DNA of 53,579 nucleotides from Actinomycetes bacterium (GTDB lineage: Bacteria > Actinomycetota > Acidimicrobiia > Acidimicrobiales > RAAP-2), in the NCBI GenBank assembly GCA_021810205.1, contig JAJZJC010000009.1, positions 1 through 53,579 on the forward strand. The letters are read 5' to 3'. The notes beneath the pieces were generated by a model, which saw only the letters and a list, made by a program, of their open reading frames with translations, was not told the DNA's origin and did no database searches. The position numbers and the translations under genes are program-made. Positions 39,271-49,327 of the stretch are shown in pieces (position 1 is the stretch's first letter; each line of letters opens with the position of its first letter).

Positions 39271-39291
39271 CGGGGCTCGGCAGGGGCGAGC
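39252..39291 (+). terminator. strong hairpin at the end of the MOSC gene
   Basis: A perfect 12-base inverted repeat, GCTCGCCCCTGC (39252-39263) and GCAGGGGCGAGC (39280-39291), with a 16-base loop that contains the TAG stop codon. No T-run. The best intrinsic-terminator-like hairpin in the window. Confidence 0.6.
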
Positions 39292-39610
39292 GTTCGGTCG
39301 GATCTCGAGGCAGCGCCAGCTTGTCAGCGGTACTCAGCCTGCTGGCGCGGCGATCGCTGCCGTCTCCGGAGCCTGCCCACTCGGGGGCACCATCGAGGCC
39401 CCGTCCAAGTCGGTCGACTGATTCCCTTTCCCTTTGGAAGACTGGAAGACGCGTTCCCTTTGGAAGACGCGCTGTCAAGAGGGCAGTCGCCCCGGACCGG
39501 AGGTCGTCCCCTTGACGGGTCAGCTCGCCATCGCGCAGGATTCGGCGAGGGGAAGATGGCTCCGTGTGCTGCCGCTCCGAGCGCACCGTCCTGGACCGTC
39601 CTGGCTCACT

Positions 39611-40244
39611 CATGCAGGTAACGAGGGCGGGGCCGCCCACCTCCTTGAGGCCCGGTAGGGCGCGGGCGAGCGCCGGCGTGTCGACGTAGCGGTAGGCCTC
39701 CTCGCGTGCTGCGCCATAGTGGGCGAGCTCGGCCTGGACAGCCCGCAGCAGCCGCACCTCGGTCGCCACCTCCTCGGCAAGGTCGCTGAAGGCGACGGCG
39801 TCGTGGCCGGCGCGGAGGTCGAAGGCATCGTGCGCGGCCACCAGCCACTGCCCGGCCCGGGACTCATCCTGGTGGTTGTTCGACGCTCTGGCGATCAGCC
39901 CGCTGAGTAAGCGAAGACCCACCTTGGCGAGGACGTTCTGGTCGGCGAAGCGCTCGAGCACCGCCAGGTCGGCGGCGCCGAGGTCCCCGGTGAGCGGGCT
40001 GATGGGCATGACCTGGCCACGAGCTCCATGATGCGCCGCTTGTGGAGGGCGCCTTGCTGGGTGAGGCGGTCCAGGCCCGCATCCGACGCTCGAGCGCGGC
40101 CCGGTCGGGGCCGGGCGGGACGCGAGGTTGGAGACCAGCTGGGTCGAAGAGGGGGAGCTTGGCCAGGGTCTCGGTGTCGATGCCGTTCGTCTTCACGTGG
40201 CGAGACGAGAAGCGGCACAGATCGGGCACCTTCTGGGACGACAT
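39611..40244 (-). pseudogene. IS110-family transposase remnant
   Basis: Three frames on the minus strand make up the middle of an IS110-type transposase: SSRHVKTNGIDTETLAKLPL and AALERRMRA; then LTQQGALHKRRIMELVARS; then PISPLTGDLGAADLAVLERF, DLAEEVATEVRLLRAVQAEL and RALPGLKEVGGPALVTCM. The N-terminal DEDD catalytic start and the C-terminal SGxxFxSYTGL part are missing and at least two frameshifts are present. The flanks 39292-39610 hold only short repeats such as TTCCCTTTGGAAGAC twice at 39427-39470. Confidence 0.65.
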
Positions 40245-40410
40245 CCCGGAACACCCGGTGGCCCCGGGCGCTGAAGTGCACGGCGACGGGCGGCCACGTC
40301 GGTCGCCATCACCGGCCATGGATCTCCCCACGAGATCCGCCACTCGAGGGTACCTCCCTGGCATCGATGAGGTTCGGCAACGACCCATCGAGCCAAGGAG
40401 GAATGCCTTC

Positions 40411-40521
40411 ATATTGCCCGAGGAACCCGAAGAAAAGGTGATGGAAGTACCCGAGGCCTACGACCTCACGAAGTCCTACCGCTCAGCCGCGCAGCTCTGC
40501 GGGGTCGACCACCACACCGTC
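40411..40521 (+). pseudogene. IS21-type transposase (IstA) 5' fragment
   Basis: The frame reads ILPEEPEEKVMEVPEAYDLT and KSYRSAAQLCGVDHHTV, the N-terminal helix-turn-helix of IS21 IstA transposases, and then breaks off into a VVWSPLVWSPL duplication (15-base unit GTCTGGTCGCCGCTC twice). Only about 37 codons survive. It lies just upstream of the promoter of the SUF operon. Confidence 0.5.
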
Positions 40522-40590
40522 GTCTGGTCGCCGCTCGTCTGGTCGCCGCTCGTCCCGCCGCCGCCCGAGGGGCCTGCCCGCTTTCCTCTA

Positions 40591-40612
40591 GCATAGACTG
40601 GAGATACAGTCT
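40591..40612 (+). promoter_or_regulatory. CTAGA-type promoter motif, site 4, with palindrome (SUF operon)
   Basis: GCATAGACTGGAGATACAGT lies about 35-55 bases before the first gene of the SUF operon. TAGACT may be the -10 element; it is also one arm of the inverted repeat AGACTG-GAGATA-CAGTCT (40595-40612). It closely resembles site 5 (TAGAGTAGAGATACACT), in front of the oxidase-like membrane gene. Confidence 0.45.
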
Positions 40613-40645
40613 CGCGAGAGCCATTCGAGCGAAGAGGAGTGCACC

Positions 40646-41901
40646 ATGACGACGACCGACACCGACACCGGCGCCCTGGAGGCGATGCTGGCCCACCACG
40701 CCGCGCTCGCCGACGGGGTCGCACGGCGCGTCGCCTCCCTCCGCGCCGCCGTCGAGCGGCACGACCACGACGGGGCGGCCGCGGCCGAGCTCGTGGCGTA
40801 CTTGGCGAAGGAGGTCCTGCCCCACGCCATGGCTGAGGAGCACACCCTCTACCGGGCTGCCGCGGCCAAGGCTGACCTCGCCGAGACGGTGGCCGGAATG
40901 GTCGACGAGCACCGCAAGCTCGTCTCGCTCGCCGAGCGGCTGGCGACTGCCGACGACGCGAGCGCGGCGGCAGCCGAGGCCGAGGCGATCGGCGCGCTCT
41001 TCGCCGAGCACGTTGCCAAGGAGAACGAGCTCGTGCTTCCTCCGCTGGCTGCCGACGCGGAGGTCGACCTGGCCGGACTGCTCGTCCAGATGCATCGCCT
41101 CACCGAAGCAGCACAGGACGAGACGCCGGTGACCGAGGACCTGACGACCGCCGATGCAGAGGCGGCCTTGCTCCGCCTCGTGCTTGGTGCGGCGAGCCAG
41201 CTCGCCGACGCCGATCGGGGCGATGCCGCATGCAGGCTGGCAGCCGAGGCCTGGGTGGCGGTGCGGGTCGTTCGACCGGAGCTCGCCGTGCGGGTCACCG
41301 CCGCGCTGCACCGTTTGGTGCGCTCGGTGACCGCGGAGCCGGTGACCCTGTCGGCAGGGCCGGCGTCGATCGCGCCACCGGTGGCAGGTGACGGCGAGGC
41401 GGTGCTCGACGTGCGGGCGCTTGCCCCCGCGCAGCGCCACGAGAAGATCTTCGCCACCTACGGTGCGCTCGGGACGGGGACGGCGTTCGTCCTCGTGAAC
41501 GACCACGACCCCAAGCCGCTTCGCTACCAGTTCGAAGCGGAGCACGAGGGTCGGTTCACCTGGGAGGTGCTCGAGGCGGGACCGACGGTGTGGCGGGTGC
41601 GGATCGGCCGTCCTGCCGGCGCACCGGCCGGCGAGGAAGGGGTTGGCGCACCCGCACGAGCAGGCGCCGAGCCGGAGCTCGACGTGCGCCGCTTCCCCCA
41701 CGGCCAGCGCCACGACGCGATCTTCACTGCCTTCGACGCTCTGGCCGAGGGCGGCGCGTTCGTCCTCGTGAACGACCACGACCCCAAGCCGCTTCGCTAC
41801 CAGTTCGATGCGCAGCACGCCGGCCACTACAGCTGGGACTACCTGGAGTCGGGCCCCGAGATCTGGCGGGTGCGGATCGGCCGTCCTGCCGGGACCGCGG
41901 C

Positions 41902-41905
<4 letters not shown>
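40646..41905 (+). CDS. hemerythrin-like domain with two tandem DUF2249 domains
   Basis: 419 residues. Residues 10-150 are a hemerythrin HHE domain: [48 protein letters not shown] and [15 protein letters not shown] provide His/Glu ligands for a di-iron site that can bind O2 or NO. Residues about 160-240 form a helical linker. Two DUF2249 domains follow (about 255-320 and 345-415), both with [17 protein letters not shown] and [13 protein letters not shown]2249 resembles TusA-like sulfur-carrier folds and is often found with NO/Fe-S proteins. The GTG of sufB overlaps its stop, so it is the first gene of the SUF operon. A role in protecting or repairing Fe-S clusters is inferred. Confidence 0.9.
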
Positions 41906-43346
<1,441 letters not shown>

Positions 43347-43347
<1 letters not shown>

Positions 43348-44144
43348 TGCTGCTCATCGACGACCTGCACGTCTCCATCGGCGACAGCGAGATCCTCTCC
43401 GGGGTCAGCCTGGAGGTCCCCGACGGCGAGATCCACGCGGTGATGGGCCCGAACGGCTCGGGGAAGAGCACCCTGGCACACGTCCTCGCCGGCCGCGACC
43501 CCTACGAGGTGACCGCAGGAAGGGTCCTCTACGAGGGCGTCGACCTCCTCGCCATGGTGCCCGAGGAGCGGGCCGCCGCGGGGGTGTTCCTCGGCTTCCA
43601 GCACCCCGTCGAGATCCCCGGCGTGCCCACCATGTACTTCCTACGCACGGCGCTCAACGCTCAGCGCCGTGCCCGCGGCCAAGAGGAGCTTGGACCGGTC
43701 GAGTTCCTCGCCCTCGTCGACGCCAAACGCCGCCTGGTGGAGATGGAGCGCGCGCTGTTGGACCGTGCGGTCAACGACGGGTTCTCCGGCGGGGAGCGCA
43801 AACGCAACGAGATCCTCCAGATGCTGATCCTCGAACCCCGCCTGGCCGTGCTGGATGAGACCGACTCGGGCCTCGACATCGACGCGCTGCGAGTCGTGGC
43901 CGCCGGCGTCACGACGCTGCGGAGCCCGGACCGGTCCGCGTTGGTGATCACCCACCACCAGCGCCTCCTCGACCACCTCGTCCCCGACCGGGTGCACGTC
44001 CTCGCCGGTGGGCGGATCGTCCGCTCCGGCGGTCCCGACCTCGCCGCCGAGCTCGAGGCCCACGGATATGCCACCCTCGGCGGCCCGGCCGTCGAATCGC
44101 TCACCGTCTCGACCGGCACCGTCTCGACCGGCACCGCCCGATGA
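43347..44144 (+). CDS. sufC: Fe-S cluster assembly ATPase SufC
   Basis: 265-residue ABC-type ATPase that drives conformational changes in SufBC2D. Walker A GPNGSGKST (34-42), Q-loop region LGFQHPVEIPGV, signature FSGGERKRNEI, Walker B LAVLDETDSGLDID and the switch His in ITHHQRLL are all present. The C-terminal 25 residues include a duplicated TVSTG. The ATG overlaps the sufB stop by one base and the stop overlaps sufD by four. Confidence 0.96.
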
Positions 44145-45562
44145 CCGCCATGGCGCGTCCCGCGACGGCGCGGCGGCCACCGTCTGGTGCCGCTGTCGGG
44201 ATGGCAGTGCAGGTTCCCGAGCGAGCATCGGAGCCAGGGTGGCTCAAAGCGGCGCGCCAGAGAGCAGCGACATGGGTGGACGCCCACGGCTTCCCGACCA
44301 CCAAGCACGAGGACTGGCGCTACACCAAGCTCGACGCGGTGCTTGCCGTACCCCTGGCTGCACCACCTGAGGGAGCAGCCGAGGACGGCCAGGCTTCGCT
44401 CTCATCGGGCGACCTTCCTGCACCACACCTGGGCGGCTCCCGCGTAGTGGTGGTGAACGGGTGGATCGTCCCCGAGCTGTCAGCAATCGGGGTCGCCCTT
44501 CCCGGCGGTGTGCGCGTCGAGTCGCTGGCCAGTGCCCTGCAGGCGGACGACGGACGCCTGGAGCAGTCATGGGCGAGGCACGTCGGTGGCTATCCCCATG
44601 CGCTGCGTGCACTGAACGACGCCGCGGTGTGCGACGCGGTGGTCATCGACCTTCCGCCTGGCGCCGTCGTCGAGGACCCAATCGAGGTCGTCTTCGTCTC
44701 TCTGCCAGCCAGCGAAGCGAGCTGGTGGCATCCCCGCCTCGTCGTCGTGGCGGGGGCGGGATCCAGCGCCACGCTGGTCGAGACCTACCTGAGCGTGCCG
44801 GGCGGCCCGTCGGTCACCAACGCCGTCACCCAGGTGCACCTCGGTGCTGGCGCGCAGCTCGCGCACTATGTCCTGCAAGGCGAGCGCAGGGACAGCCTCC
44901 ACTTCTCCTCGCTCGAGGCGCGCCTCGGGCCCGCCAGCCGGCTGTCCTCGCGGCTGCTGGCCACCGGTGGCCGGATCGGTCGGCACGAGGTCGACGTCGT
45001 CCTCGCCGGCGAGGGAGCGGACGTCGAGCTGGACGGGCTGTTTCTCGTCGGCGCGGGCCAGCACCACGACAACCCCGTGCTCGTTGACCACGCCGCCCCT
45101 GGCTGTACGAGCCGTCAGCTCTACAAGGGGGTTGTCTCGGGCGACGGCCATGGCGTGTTCAACGGGCATCTCGTGGTGCGCCCTGGGGCGGACGGGACCG
45201 ACGCGGCGCAGGTCAACAAGAACCTGCTGCTCTCCGAGCAGGCCGAGGTGGACACCCGCCCCCGCCTCGAGATCAACGCAGACGACGTTGCCTGCAGCCA
45301 TGGAGCGGCCGTGGGGCAGCTCGATCCCGACGCCCTCTTCTACCTCCGCGCTCGGGGAGTCCCCGAGCGCGAGGCGCGGGTGGTCCTCGTCTCCGGCTTC
45401 GCCCACGAGATCCTCGAACGCTTCGGGTCCGGTGCGATCCGTCAGCGCGCCGAAGAGTTGGCGACGGCGGCGGGGCTGATCGTCTTGGACGAAGACGGCC
45501 ACCCCGGCGGCATCGCCACGTGTGCGGCAACCGGCAGCCGACGAGGAGGTCTTTCGCAGTGA
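44141..45562 (+). CDS. sufD: Fe-S cluster assembly protein SufD
   Basis: 473 residues; partner of SufB in the scaffold, needed for iron acquisition. Markers: HGFPTTKHEDWRYTKLDAVL at the N-terminus, then the beta-helix core with VTQVHLGAGAQLAHYVLQGE, and the C-terminal DTRPRLEINADDVACSHGAA (conserved His/Cys), GQLDPDALFYLRARGVPERE. ATGA overlap with sufC; its stop overlaps the sufT GTG. The gene order B-C-D differs from the B-D-C order usual in actinobacteria. Confidence 0.95.
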   Translation: MTAMARPATARRPPSGAAVGMAVQVPERASEPGWLKAARQRAATWVDAHGFPTTKHEDWRYTKLDAVLAVPLAAPPEGAAEDGQASLSSGDLPAPHLGGSRVVVVNGWIVPELSAIGVALPGGVRVESLASALQADDGRLEQSWARHVGGYPHALRALNDAAVCDAVVIDLPPGAVVEDPIEVVFVSLPASEASWWHPRLVVVAGAGSSATLVETYLSVPGGPSVTNAVTQVHLGAGAQLAHYVLQGERRDSLHFSSLEARLGPASRLSSRLLATGGRIGRHEVDVVLAGEGADVELDGLFLVGAGQHHDNPVLVDHAAPGCTSRQLYKGVVSGDGHGVFNGHLVVRPGADGTDAAQVNKNLLLSEQAEVDTRPRLEINADDVACSHGAAVGQLDPDALFYLRARGVPEREARVVLVSGFAHEILERFGSGAIRQRAEELATAAGLIVLDEDGHPGGIATCAATGSRRGGLSQ

Positions 45563-46149
45563 GCGAGGTCGTCGAGCTGCGGAGGGACTGCCCGGTGGTG
45601 CTCATCCCGAGCGGCCGCCGGGCCTTCCTCGGCGCAGGTGAGCAGGTGGTCGTCGTCCAGCGCCTCGGCGGCAGCTTCACCGTCCAGATCGGTCACGGGA
45701 CCCTGGCGCGCATCGAGGGGACCGACGCCGACGCGCTCGGCATTGAAGGGGCGTCCGTCGCTGGCGACCAGGGTGCCGGCGAGCCGCCGACACGACAGCG
45801 CGAAGTCGGTGGTGATGGTGGTGCTGGCTCGCGCGCGCCGGACGTCGAGGAGGTGCTGGACCGGCTGCGGAGCGTCTACGACCCCGAGATTCCCGTCAAC
45901 GTGGTGGACCTCGGCTTGATCTACGGCTGCGAGGTCCACCCGACGCACTCGGGAAGGTACCGGGTGGCCGTGTGGATGTCGATGACCGCCCCGGGGTGTG
46001 GGATGGGCGACATCCTGCGAGCCGAGGCGGCCGAGCGGATCCTCGAGATCCCTGGGGTCGCCGACGCCGAGGTGGAGCTCGTCTTCGAGCCGCCGTGGGA
46101 CCTCGGACGGATGTCGGAGGCAGCCCGGCTGCAGCTGGGCATGTGGTGA
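45559..46149 (+). CDS. sufT: SufT-like Fe-S maturation protein (DUF59/MIP18 domain)
   Basis: 196 residues. The N-terminal part (1-70: VVLIPSGRRAFLGAGEQVVV, FTVQIGHGTLARIEG) is the SufT-specific domain; the C-terminal MIP18/DUF59 domain has LRSVYDPEIPVNVVDLGLIY and MSMTAPGCGMGDIL with the conserved Cys. SufT proteins help mature Fe-S proteins when demand is high. The GTG overlaps the sufD stop and has AGGAGGT upstream. A Gly-rich linker joins the two domains. Confidence 0.9.
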   Translation: MSEVVELRRDCPVVLIPSGRRAFLGAGEQVVVVQRLGGSFTVQIGHGTLARIEGTDADALGIEGASVAGDQGAGEPPTRQREVGGDGGAGSRAPDVEEVLDRLRSVYDPEIPVNVVDLGLIYGCEVHPTHSGRYRVAVWMSMTAPGCGMGDILRAEAAERILEIPGVADAEVELVFEPPWDLGRMSEAARLQLGMW

Positions 46150-46195
46150 CACCGTTCGCTCGGCGAGTGCCGGTCGGAGCAGGCATGTCGAGAAG

Positions 46196-46462
46196 ATGAC
46201 ACTGGGCGAGCAGGCAAGGAGCGACGGGTTGAAGGTATGGATCGACCAGGACCTCTGCACCGGCGATGGGCTGTGCGAGGAGATCTGCCCCCAGGTCTTC
46301 ACCCTCTTGGAGGACGGCCTGGCGTACGTGAAGGAAGACGGCCGGGTGCTGAGTGACCCGGGAGGCTCCGACGGTCTCGCTGGCGTCCCCGACGGCTACG
46401 AGGACGCGGTCCGCGAAGCTGCCGAGGAGTGCCCCGGCGAGTGCATCTTCATCGAGGAGTGA
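46196..46462 (+). CDS. ferredoxin ([3Fe-4S]/[4Fe-4S] type)
   Basis: 88 residues. The cluster motif is DLCTGDGLCEEICPQVF with Cys21, Asp24 in place of the second Cys, Cys27 and Cys31-Pro, and a later ECPGEC (Cys79, Cys83). This arrangement is typical of actinobacterial single-cluster ferredoxins with a [3Fe-4S] or convertible cluster, which often serve P450s. It lies 46 bases after sufT, same direction, as the last SUF-operon gene. The flavoprotein at 21228 could reduce it. Confidence 0.88.
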   Translation: MTLGEQARSDGLKVWIDQDLCTGDGLCEEICPQVFTLLEDGLAYVKEDGRVLSDPGGSDGLAGVPDGYEDAVREAAEECPGECIFIEE

Positions 46463-46511
46463 ACGGCTTGACGTGTTCTTGCGCCTCGAACGCCGTCGTG
46501 CTCGGATCCTT

Positions 46512-46634
46512 TGGGACGCGGGCCGCTGGCGCCGCCGCGCCGCGCGCAGGCCGATGGGGTCCGAGCTGTTCTTCCCGGCGGGTGAGCGGGACGACGCGGC
46601 GGTCGCCGGCCACGCGGCCTCCGCCGCCCTATGA
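46512..46634 (+). pseudogene. WhiB-like regulator remnant
   Basis: The frame reads WRRRAARRPMGSELFFPAGE, very like the WhiB start W(R)ERAAC(R)G-D-ELFFP-G. The first cluster Cys is Arg and the frame stops about 18 codons later, before the CxxC pair. WhiB proteins bind [4Fe-4S] clusters and respond to NO and O2; a decayed copy directly after the SUF operon is suggestive. The rest of 46463-46666 is empty. Confidence 0.4.
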
Positions 46635-46666
46635 GCTGGGCCCATCCCTCACCACACAGCATCAGG

Positions 46667-48061
46667 TCACGTCGGTCGCTGCACGGGCTCGCGTCGCTGG
46701 GTAGCCACGGCGGTGGGGAGATCGCTGCCCGTCCGTGAGCCGAAAAACAGGCGCAACGCGCGCGCTGAAAGGTTCGCCGCGGCGATGACACCCGTCGCCA
46801 CCAAGAGCACCCCGCCTGCCGCGATCGCCGGCGTCCACGATGCGCCGAGACCGGCGCAGAGCGATCCGATGCCGATGGTGACGGTCCCATAGGTGACGCC
46901 AGCCCAGCCGTGGTGGTAGAGATCGGCGAACATGAGCGGCTTGCCAGACGGTCCGCTCGGCGTGCCCTGCGATCGCAAGAGCGACCACACGATGAACGGC
47001 ACGACCTTGTGAGCGTGGCCGACGAGCGCCTCGAGCAGCCAGCCGCCGGAAGCCACCATCGCAGCGGTGACGAGGGCGACGCCCAGACGGTAGTGGTGCG
47101 GGAGCAAGAGCGCCCCGGCGAGCGCCAGGCCGGCGGCGACGACGAGCCACGCTGCCGCCGTCGCTACGAAGAGGAGGTGCAGGTCGGCCTTTCTACGGCG
47201 GTGACGCAGGTGGGCCCACAGCGAGACCAGGTGGGCGCCGAGGCCGATGACGAGCACGCCGGCGCCGGCCCACTCGGCGACGGGGGCCCCATGTGCCAGC
47301 CCGCCGGCGAGAACCGCGGCGCCGAGCCACGTCGCCCATACCGACACCGTTGCGGCCCGATGCCCGCCGGAAAGGTGGGCGAGCATGAACATCGGCCAGA
47401 GCTTCTGCGCCACGCCGATGTAGGTGACCCCCAGCCAGGCGAACAGGCCGAGCACGCCCATTGCCAAGTCCACGTGGCCGGAGAGGACGAACCAGTTCCC
47501 CTGGCGGTCGCCGACGAAGGTGGCGCCGAGGAGCGTGGTCGTTGCCGCACCGAGGAGGGCGAGGCGCAGCGCGGTGACCGGGGCGCCCTTGCCTCGCACC
47601 GACAGTGGCGCGGCGAGGTTCCAGGCGAGCAGGAGGAGGCCCACGAGCGCAAGAGCCCCGCTGACGGCGGTCACCCCGACGTTCTCGAAGCCGATCCCGA
47701 GCGGCAGTGCCCAGGATGCCGCCAGCCAGGCCACGAAGGTGGCTCGGGCCAGGAGGACCGACCGCAGCGGGCGGCCGGTGATGACAGGGGTGAACTGGTG
47801 GGTCGCGCCGAGGATGCCCATGGTCAGCGCGGCGAGCACGCCGAAGTGCACGGCGGCGATCACGGGATCGCTGGTGGGATCAGCGGCAGCGGCGCCCCGA
47901 GCCCAGACCCAGGCGACACCGCAGGCGATGAGGCCGGCTGAGGCCGCCGCCAGGAACGACAGCGGCACTGACGGCGGCGGCACCGCGCCGGGCACCCCCG
48001 GTGGACGGCCGCTCCAGGAGCCCGAGGCTCTTATCGCCTCGGACCCGTCACCACTGCTCAT
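46667..48061 (-). CDS. polytopic membrane protein, heme-copper oxidase subunit I/NnrS-like
   Basis: 464 residues with about 12 membrane helices. Histidines sit inside helices in a pattern like catalytic subunit I of heme-copper oxidases or NnrS: AAVHFGVLAALTMGILGATH, LSGHVDLAMGVLGLFAWLGV, WPMFMLAHLSGGH and LLEALVGHAHKVVPFIVW. NnrS-type proteins contain heme and copper and protect against NO. No classical Cu-B HPEVY motif is seen, so this is not a standard oxidase. The ATG at 48061 was preferred to a GTG at 48076. It overlaps the stop of the small gene upstream. The last about 25 residues are basic. Confidence 0.65.
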   Translation of the reverse strand: MSSGDGSEAIRASGSWSGRPPGVPGAVPPPSVPLSFLAAASAGLIACGVAWVWARGAAAADPTSDPVIAAVHFGVLAALTMGILGATHQFTPVITGRPLRSVLLARATFVAWLAASWALPLGIGFENVGVTAVSGALALVGLLLLAWNLAAPLSVRGKGAPVTALRLALLGAATTTLLGATFVGDRQGNWFVLSGHVDLAMGVLGLFAWLGVTYIGVAQKLWPMFMLAHLSGGHRAATVSVWATWLGAAVLAGGLAHGAPVAEWAGAGVLVIGLGAHLVSLWAHLRHRRRKADLHLLFVATAAAWLVVAAGLALAGALLLPHHYRLGVALVTAAMVASGGWLLEALVGHAHKVVPFIVWSLLRSQGTPSGPSGKPLMFADLYHHGWAGVTYGTVTIGIGSLCAGLGASWTPAIAAGGVLLVATGVIAAANLSARALRLFFGSRTGSDLPTAVATQRREPVQRPT

Positions 48062-48233
48062 CGTCGTCCCTGTCACCTGCGCGCGCGAGCAGCGCCGCCA
48101 TGGCCTCCGCGGCGTCGGCGACGGTCATCTGGGGGTCGAGGTCGGACGGGTCGAGCTCGGGCCCCACGGTCCGGTCGGCCAGTTCCTCGCGGAGTGGGTG
48201 TCTGCGGGCATTCAGTCGTACTTCTCCTTCCAC
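48048..48233 (-). CDS. small hypothetical protein (61 aa) coupled to the membrane gene
   Basis: A GTG at 48233 with AGGAGG seven bases upstream opens a 61-residue frame ending DPQMTVADAAEAMAALLARA plus an acidic tail. It overlaps the start of the membrane protein by 14 bases, as in translational coupling. The composition is charged with no membrane segment and no recognised domain. Support comes from the ribosome site and the overlap. Confidence 0.45.
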   Translation of the reverse strand: MEGEVRLNARRHPLREELADRTVGPELDPSDLDPQMTVADAAEAMAALLARAGDRDDDEQW

Positions 48234-48336
48234 ACCGGCGCCTCCTGCCACAGCGGCGCGGCCCCGCCTCGGGAACACCGAACACCGTACGCTTGCCGAC
48301 CATTCGACCATCGCCACGCTCGAATGCTCCACGCCA

Positions 48337-48357
48337 CCAGTGTATCTCTACTCTACA
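48337..48357 (-). promoter_or_regulatory. CTAGA-type promoter motif, site 5
   Basis: On the minus strand TGTAGAGTAGAGATACACTG lies about 105 bases before the small gene at 48233. It differs from site 4 at a few positions. Next to it ACTCT-ACAGC-AGAGT (48350-48364) is an inverted repeat. On the plus side of the same 489-base divergent region, TTCTAGTTGAGAACAGAAC at 48659-48677, 45 bases before the DUF2249 gene, is a weaker relative. No other gene is seen in 48234-48722. Confidence 0.4.
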
Positions 48358-48722
48358 GCAGAGTTTCAAGATCGCCGTCTCGCACATGGTCGCTGGCGGT
48401 ACCCTCCAACCTTCCAGCGGACGGTCGAACCTTCGTAGTCGCCGAGCGTCACCTCGAGCCCGACGCGCGACCATGAGTGCGCAAGGCAGGCGGCCTTCGC
48501 GATCGCCGACGCACAGGTCCCGGTGCTCCACTCGGGCCGCTCATGGCACAGGGGAGAGCCAGGCGGCAACCGGGCGGCGCACTTGGTCTCGGAGAGCTGC
48601 CGGGACGATGGGCCCATGGCAGTGGTCGGACTTCCGAACACCACCGCATCCTGATAAGTTCTAGTTGAGAACAGAACAACAGGGCCATCCGGACGTGGCC
48701 GGAGCCCAGGAGGGAGAAGGCG

Positions 48723-48944
48723 ATGGCGACCGTCGATGCCCGCCCGATCATCGCGTCGGGTGACGAGCCGTTCGAGACGATCATGGCCGCGGCCGGCGCC
48801 CTCGAAGACGGCGAGGAGCTGGTGGTACTGGCTCCCTTCGAGCCGGTACCCCTCGAAGGGGTGCTGTCTTCGCAGGGCTTCTCGTACGAAGTCGAAGACC
48901 TCGGTACAGGCGACTGGCGGGTCACCTTCCGGCGGCCGTCGTGA
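48723..48944 (+). CDS. DUF2249 domain protein (73 aa)
   Basis: A single small DUF2249 domain: IIASGDEPFETIMAAAGALE, DGEELVVLAPFEPVPLEGVL, and DWRVTFRRPS. The same fold is present twice in the hemerythrin protein. DUF2249 is related to the TusA sulfur-carrier fold but lacks the CPxP cysteine. The ATG follows GGGAGAAGG. It overlaps the DUF59 gene by four bases. Confidence 0.85.
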   Translation: MATVDARPIIASGDEPFETIMAAAGALEDGEELVVLAPFEPVPLEGVLSSQGFSYEVEDLGTGDWRVTFRRPS

Positions 48945-49327
48945 CCACCGGCGCGCCAGGCGACGCGACTGGTTCCGGCACCCCGGCTGACGCGGGGGCC
49001 TGGTTGCAGCTCTCAGCGTCCGATGCCCTCGACGCGGCCTGGGACGCCCTGCGGGGCGTCTACGACCCCGAGCTCTATCTCGACGTGGTGTCGCTCGGGC
49101 TGGTCTACGACGTCCGGGCCGAGGATGGCACGGTGGTCGTGGAGATGACGATGACGACGCCGGGCTGCCCTGCATCCGAGGTGCTGCCCGACATGGCCCG
49201 CGCCGCCATCGTCGACGCCGTCGATGGCGCTGTCGAAGTCGAGGTGCGGGTCGTGTGGGACCCGCCCTGGAGCCCGGCCATGATCGACGAGGACGCAGCG
49301 GCGGCGCTCGGGTTCCGGGCTCGGTGA
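48941..49327 (+). CDS. metal-sulfur cluster assembly factor, DUF59/MIP18 family
   Basis: 128 residues: LRGVYDPELYLDVVSLGLVY, MTMTTPGCPASEVLPDMARA and RVVWDPPWSPAMIDEDAAAA are the three conserved blocks of MIP18/PaaD-like proteins, including the Cys proposed to bind iron or clusters. It is a second copy of the domain found in SufT. GTGA overlaps on both sides place it in a DUF2249-DUF59-DUF488 operon. Confidence 0.88.
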   Translation: MTTGAPGDATGSGTPADAGAWLQLSASDALDAAWDALRGVYDPELYLDVVSLGLVYDVRAEDGTVVVEMTMTTPGCPASEVLPDMARAAIVDAVDGAVEVEVRVVWDPPWSPAMIDEDAAAALGFRAR

